64,000 nucleotides of DNA, from positions 51,001-115,000 of the forward strand of contig CAUYUJ010019105.1 of the NCBI GenBank assembly GCA_963575745.1, given 5' to 3'. Of this stretch, positions 62,976-64,000 are shown piece after piece; positions within the stretch are counted from its first letter, which is position 1; each line of letters opens with the position of its first letter. Below the pieces are notes generated by a model, which was not told where the DNA came from, searched no databases, and saw nothing but the letters and a program-made list of their open reading frames with translations. Position numbers and translations under genes: made by a program. This stretch comes from Prorocentrum cordatum (lineage: Eukaryota > Sar > Dinophyceae > Prorocentrales > Prorocentraceae).

Positions 62976-63873
62976 TCGCCTAAGCCCTTCGGACAAATCC
63001 TCCACCTCGGTCAGAGTGGGGGCACCCCCGCCGCGAATCTCACCACGGCACGCGCACTACTGACGTGCCAGTCCACGCGCTCTCTTGCATCGGGGGGTCC
63101 GCAGCAGGGTGCTCTCTGGGCCCCGTGCCTCGCCGCTTCGTCGGCGTGGTGGCTCTCGAGCCTGCGGTGGGCTTCTTCGTCTGGGGCGCCCTGTTCCGGC
63201 TGCCCGTGGGCCGCGACCTGCGCCGCCCTCCAGAGGAGCCCGGCGGGGCCAGTGCAGCCCTCGACAGGAGAAGACCCGCGCGGGCCCGATGCTCCGAGAC
63301 GCGGCCCAGAGGAGCCCGATTGGCCGCAGCAACTGCACCGGCACAATCACTGAAGGAAGGGGAATCCCCATCCTTCTCAACACCCAACGCCGCGAAGGCC
63401 GAGAACCCCCCTGCCTGAGAAGACTGGGGTGAACTGGCCCAACCGGGGCCAACGAGACGGGTCGAGAGCTTCCCATCCCAAGAAGCGTTGGGGACCCCCC
63501 ACTGGAGACTCCCCAGCCAGACGTGCTGGGTTCTTCTACAGCGTGTTTTGAGCAGCTACCGTCAAAGAAAGCAGCTCCCTTGAGGAGGGATCCTGCCACC
63601 CCCGCCTTCTGGAACCCTGGGGTCCTGGAAAACCTCGCATACAACACAAACCACTGAAACTAACTGAAGCCTGGTTGCTGCCGTGACGAGCGCCATCCGC
63701 ATCGCTTTCCAGCTGGGTTTCGTCGGGCGGATCCAGCGCCAGGGGGGGGAGGAAGTGCAAGCAGCGTCACCGCTGGCAAGACCAGGCGGCGCCATGCCCA
63801 CGAGCACATCACCGTCCACGATTCCGCCGAACGCCTGGTGCTCAAGTTGACCCAAAACAGCCGCATGCCATAA
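62976..63873. other. No gene recognised; unique GC-rich spacer
   Basis: Open frames on both strands without a recognisable domain. Confidence 0.4.
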
Positions 63874-64000
63874 TCGGGAGCGGCCAAGAGGGGGGTGTCC
63901 AAGAGGGGGGGGTACAAATCATGACCGGCGGCACGTGCGCGGCCCAGCGGGGGGACCAGGGACGTGATAAGATGAGAAGAGGCGCCACGAGATCCGGGGA
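63874..64000 (+). mobile_element. T1 family, copy 3, cut by window end
   Basis: Starts TCGGGAGCGGCCAAGAGGGG like the copies at 11513 and 47703 and is colinear with them to the window end (127 of about 195 bp). Confidence 0.85.

Overview
The window looks like nuclear DNA of a dinoflagellate, or another large repeat-rich alveolate-type genome. The evidence is a GC-rich base composition, kilobases of trinucleotide microsatellite, three decayed non-LTR retroelement copies whose RNase H domains and C-terminal Cys-rich tails resemble those I associate with dinoflagellates, and one exon-sized fragment resembling bacterial HU, the family from which dinoflagellate histone-like proteins derive. No rRNA, tRNA, operon, CRISPR array or intact host gene could be recognised. 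Because the DNA is GC-rich and full of short repeats, most long open frames are artefacts of repeats.

Layout. 0-1.2 kb is a 90-bp minisatellite cut by the window edge. 1.2-3.4 kb is TCC, poly-G/C and GT repeat. 3.4-4.4 kb (minus) is the most exon-like unexplained reading frame. 4.9-8.5 kb holds the degenerate CCAAGAGGCC array and a TTGCACCACATAG array interrupted by a small inverted-repeat element. 9-15 kb holds several small palindromic or terminal-inverted-repeat (TIR) elements and GAT/GTC repeats. 15.2-19.4 kb holds five copies of a structured repeat (three stem-loops in the better copies); two of them flank a broken retroelement RNase H region (plus). 19.6-29 kb mixes palindromic elements, microsatellite (TCC, then 1.8 kb of ATC) and a broken unknown gene. 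29-39 kb holds CCGAA, TCC and ATC arrays, a broken gene remnant and a higher-order CCAAGAGGCC array. 39-45 kb holds foldback elements, an inverted copy of the 19.7-kb segment and a 1.1-kb composite tandem repeat. 46.5-48.1 kb is a cluster of at least five small element families, one nested inside another.

49.1-53.4 kb (minus) is a nearly full-length LINE-type element: AP-like endonuclease, reverse transcriptase with a YVDD box, and a zinc-finger tail, broken by one in-frame TAG and several frameshifts. 56.7-60.8 kb (minus) is the 3' part of a second, different LINE: end of the reverse-transcriptase region, zinc-knuckle-like cluster, RNase H with all four catalytic acids, Cys-rich tail, then a long tail of about 22 RGEGL repeats. 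A HU-like fragment lies just upstream at 61.0-61.1 kb. The right end runs into a third copy of a TIR element.

The retroelement copies would once have provided endonuclease, reverse transcription and RNase H for their own mobility; none looks intact. The most novel material is the set of short non-autonomous families (about 120-250 bp, named T1-T4, P, F, G and S here). One T1 copy has 24-bp TIRs and 17-bp perfect flanking repeats, and one T2 copy has long TIRs and a 9-bp target duplication. All identities and boundaries were read by eye; none was computed.
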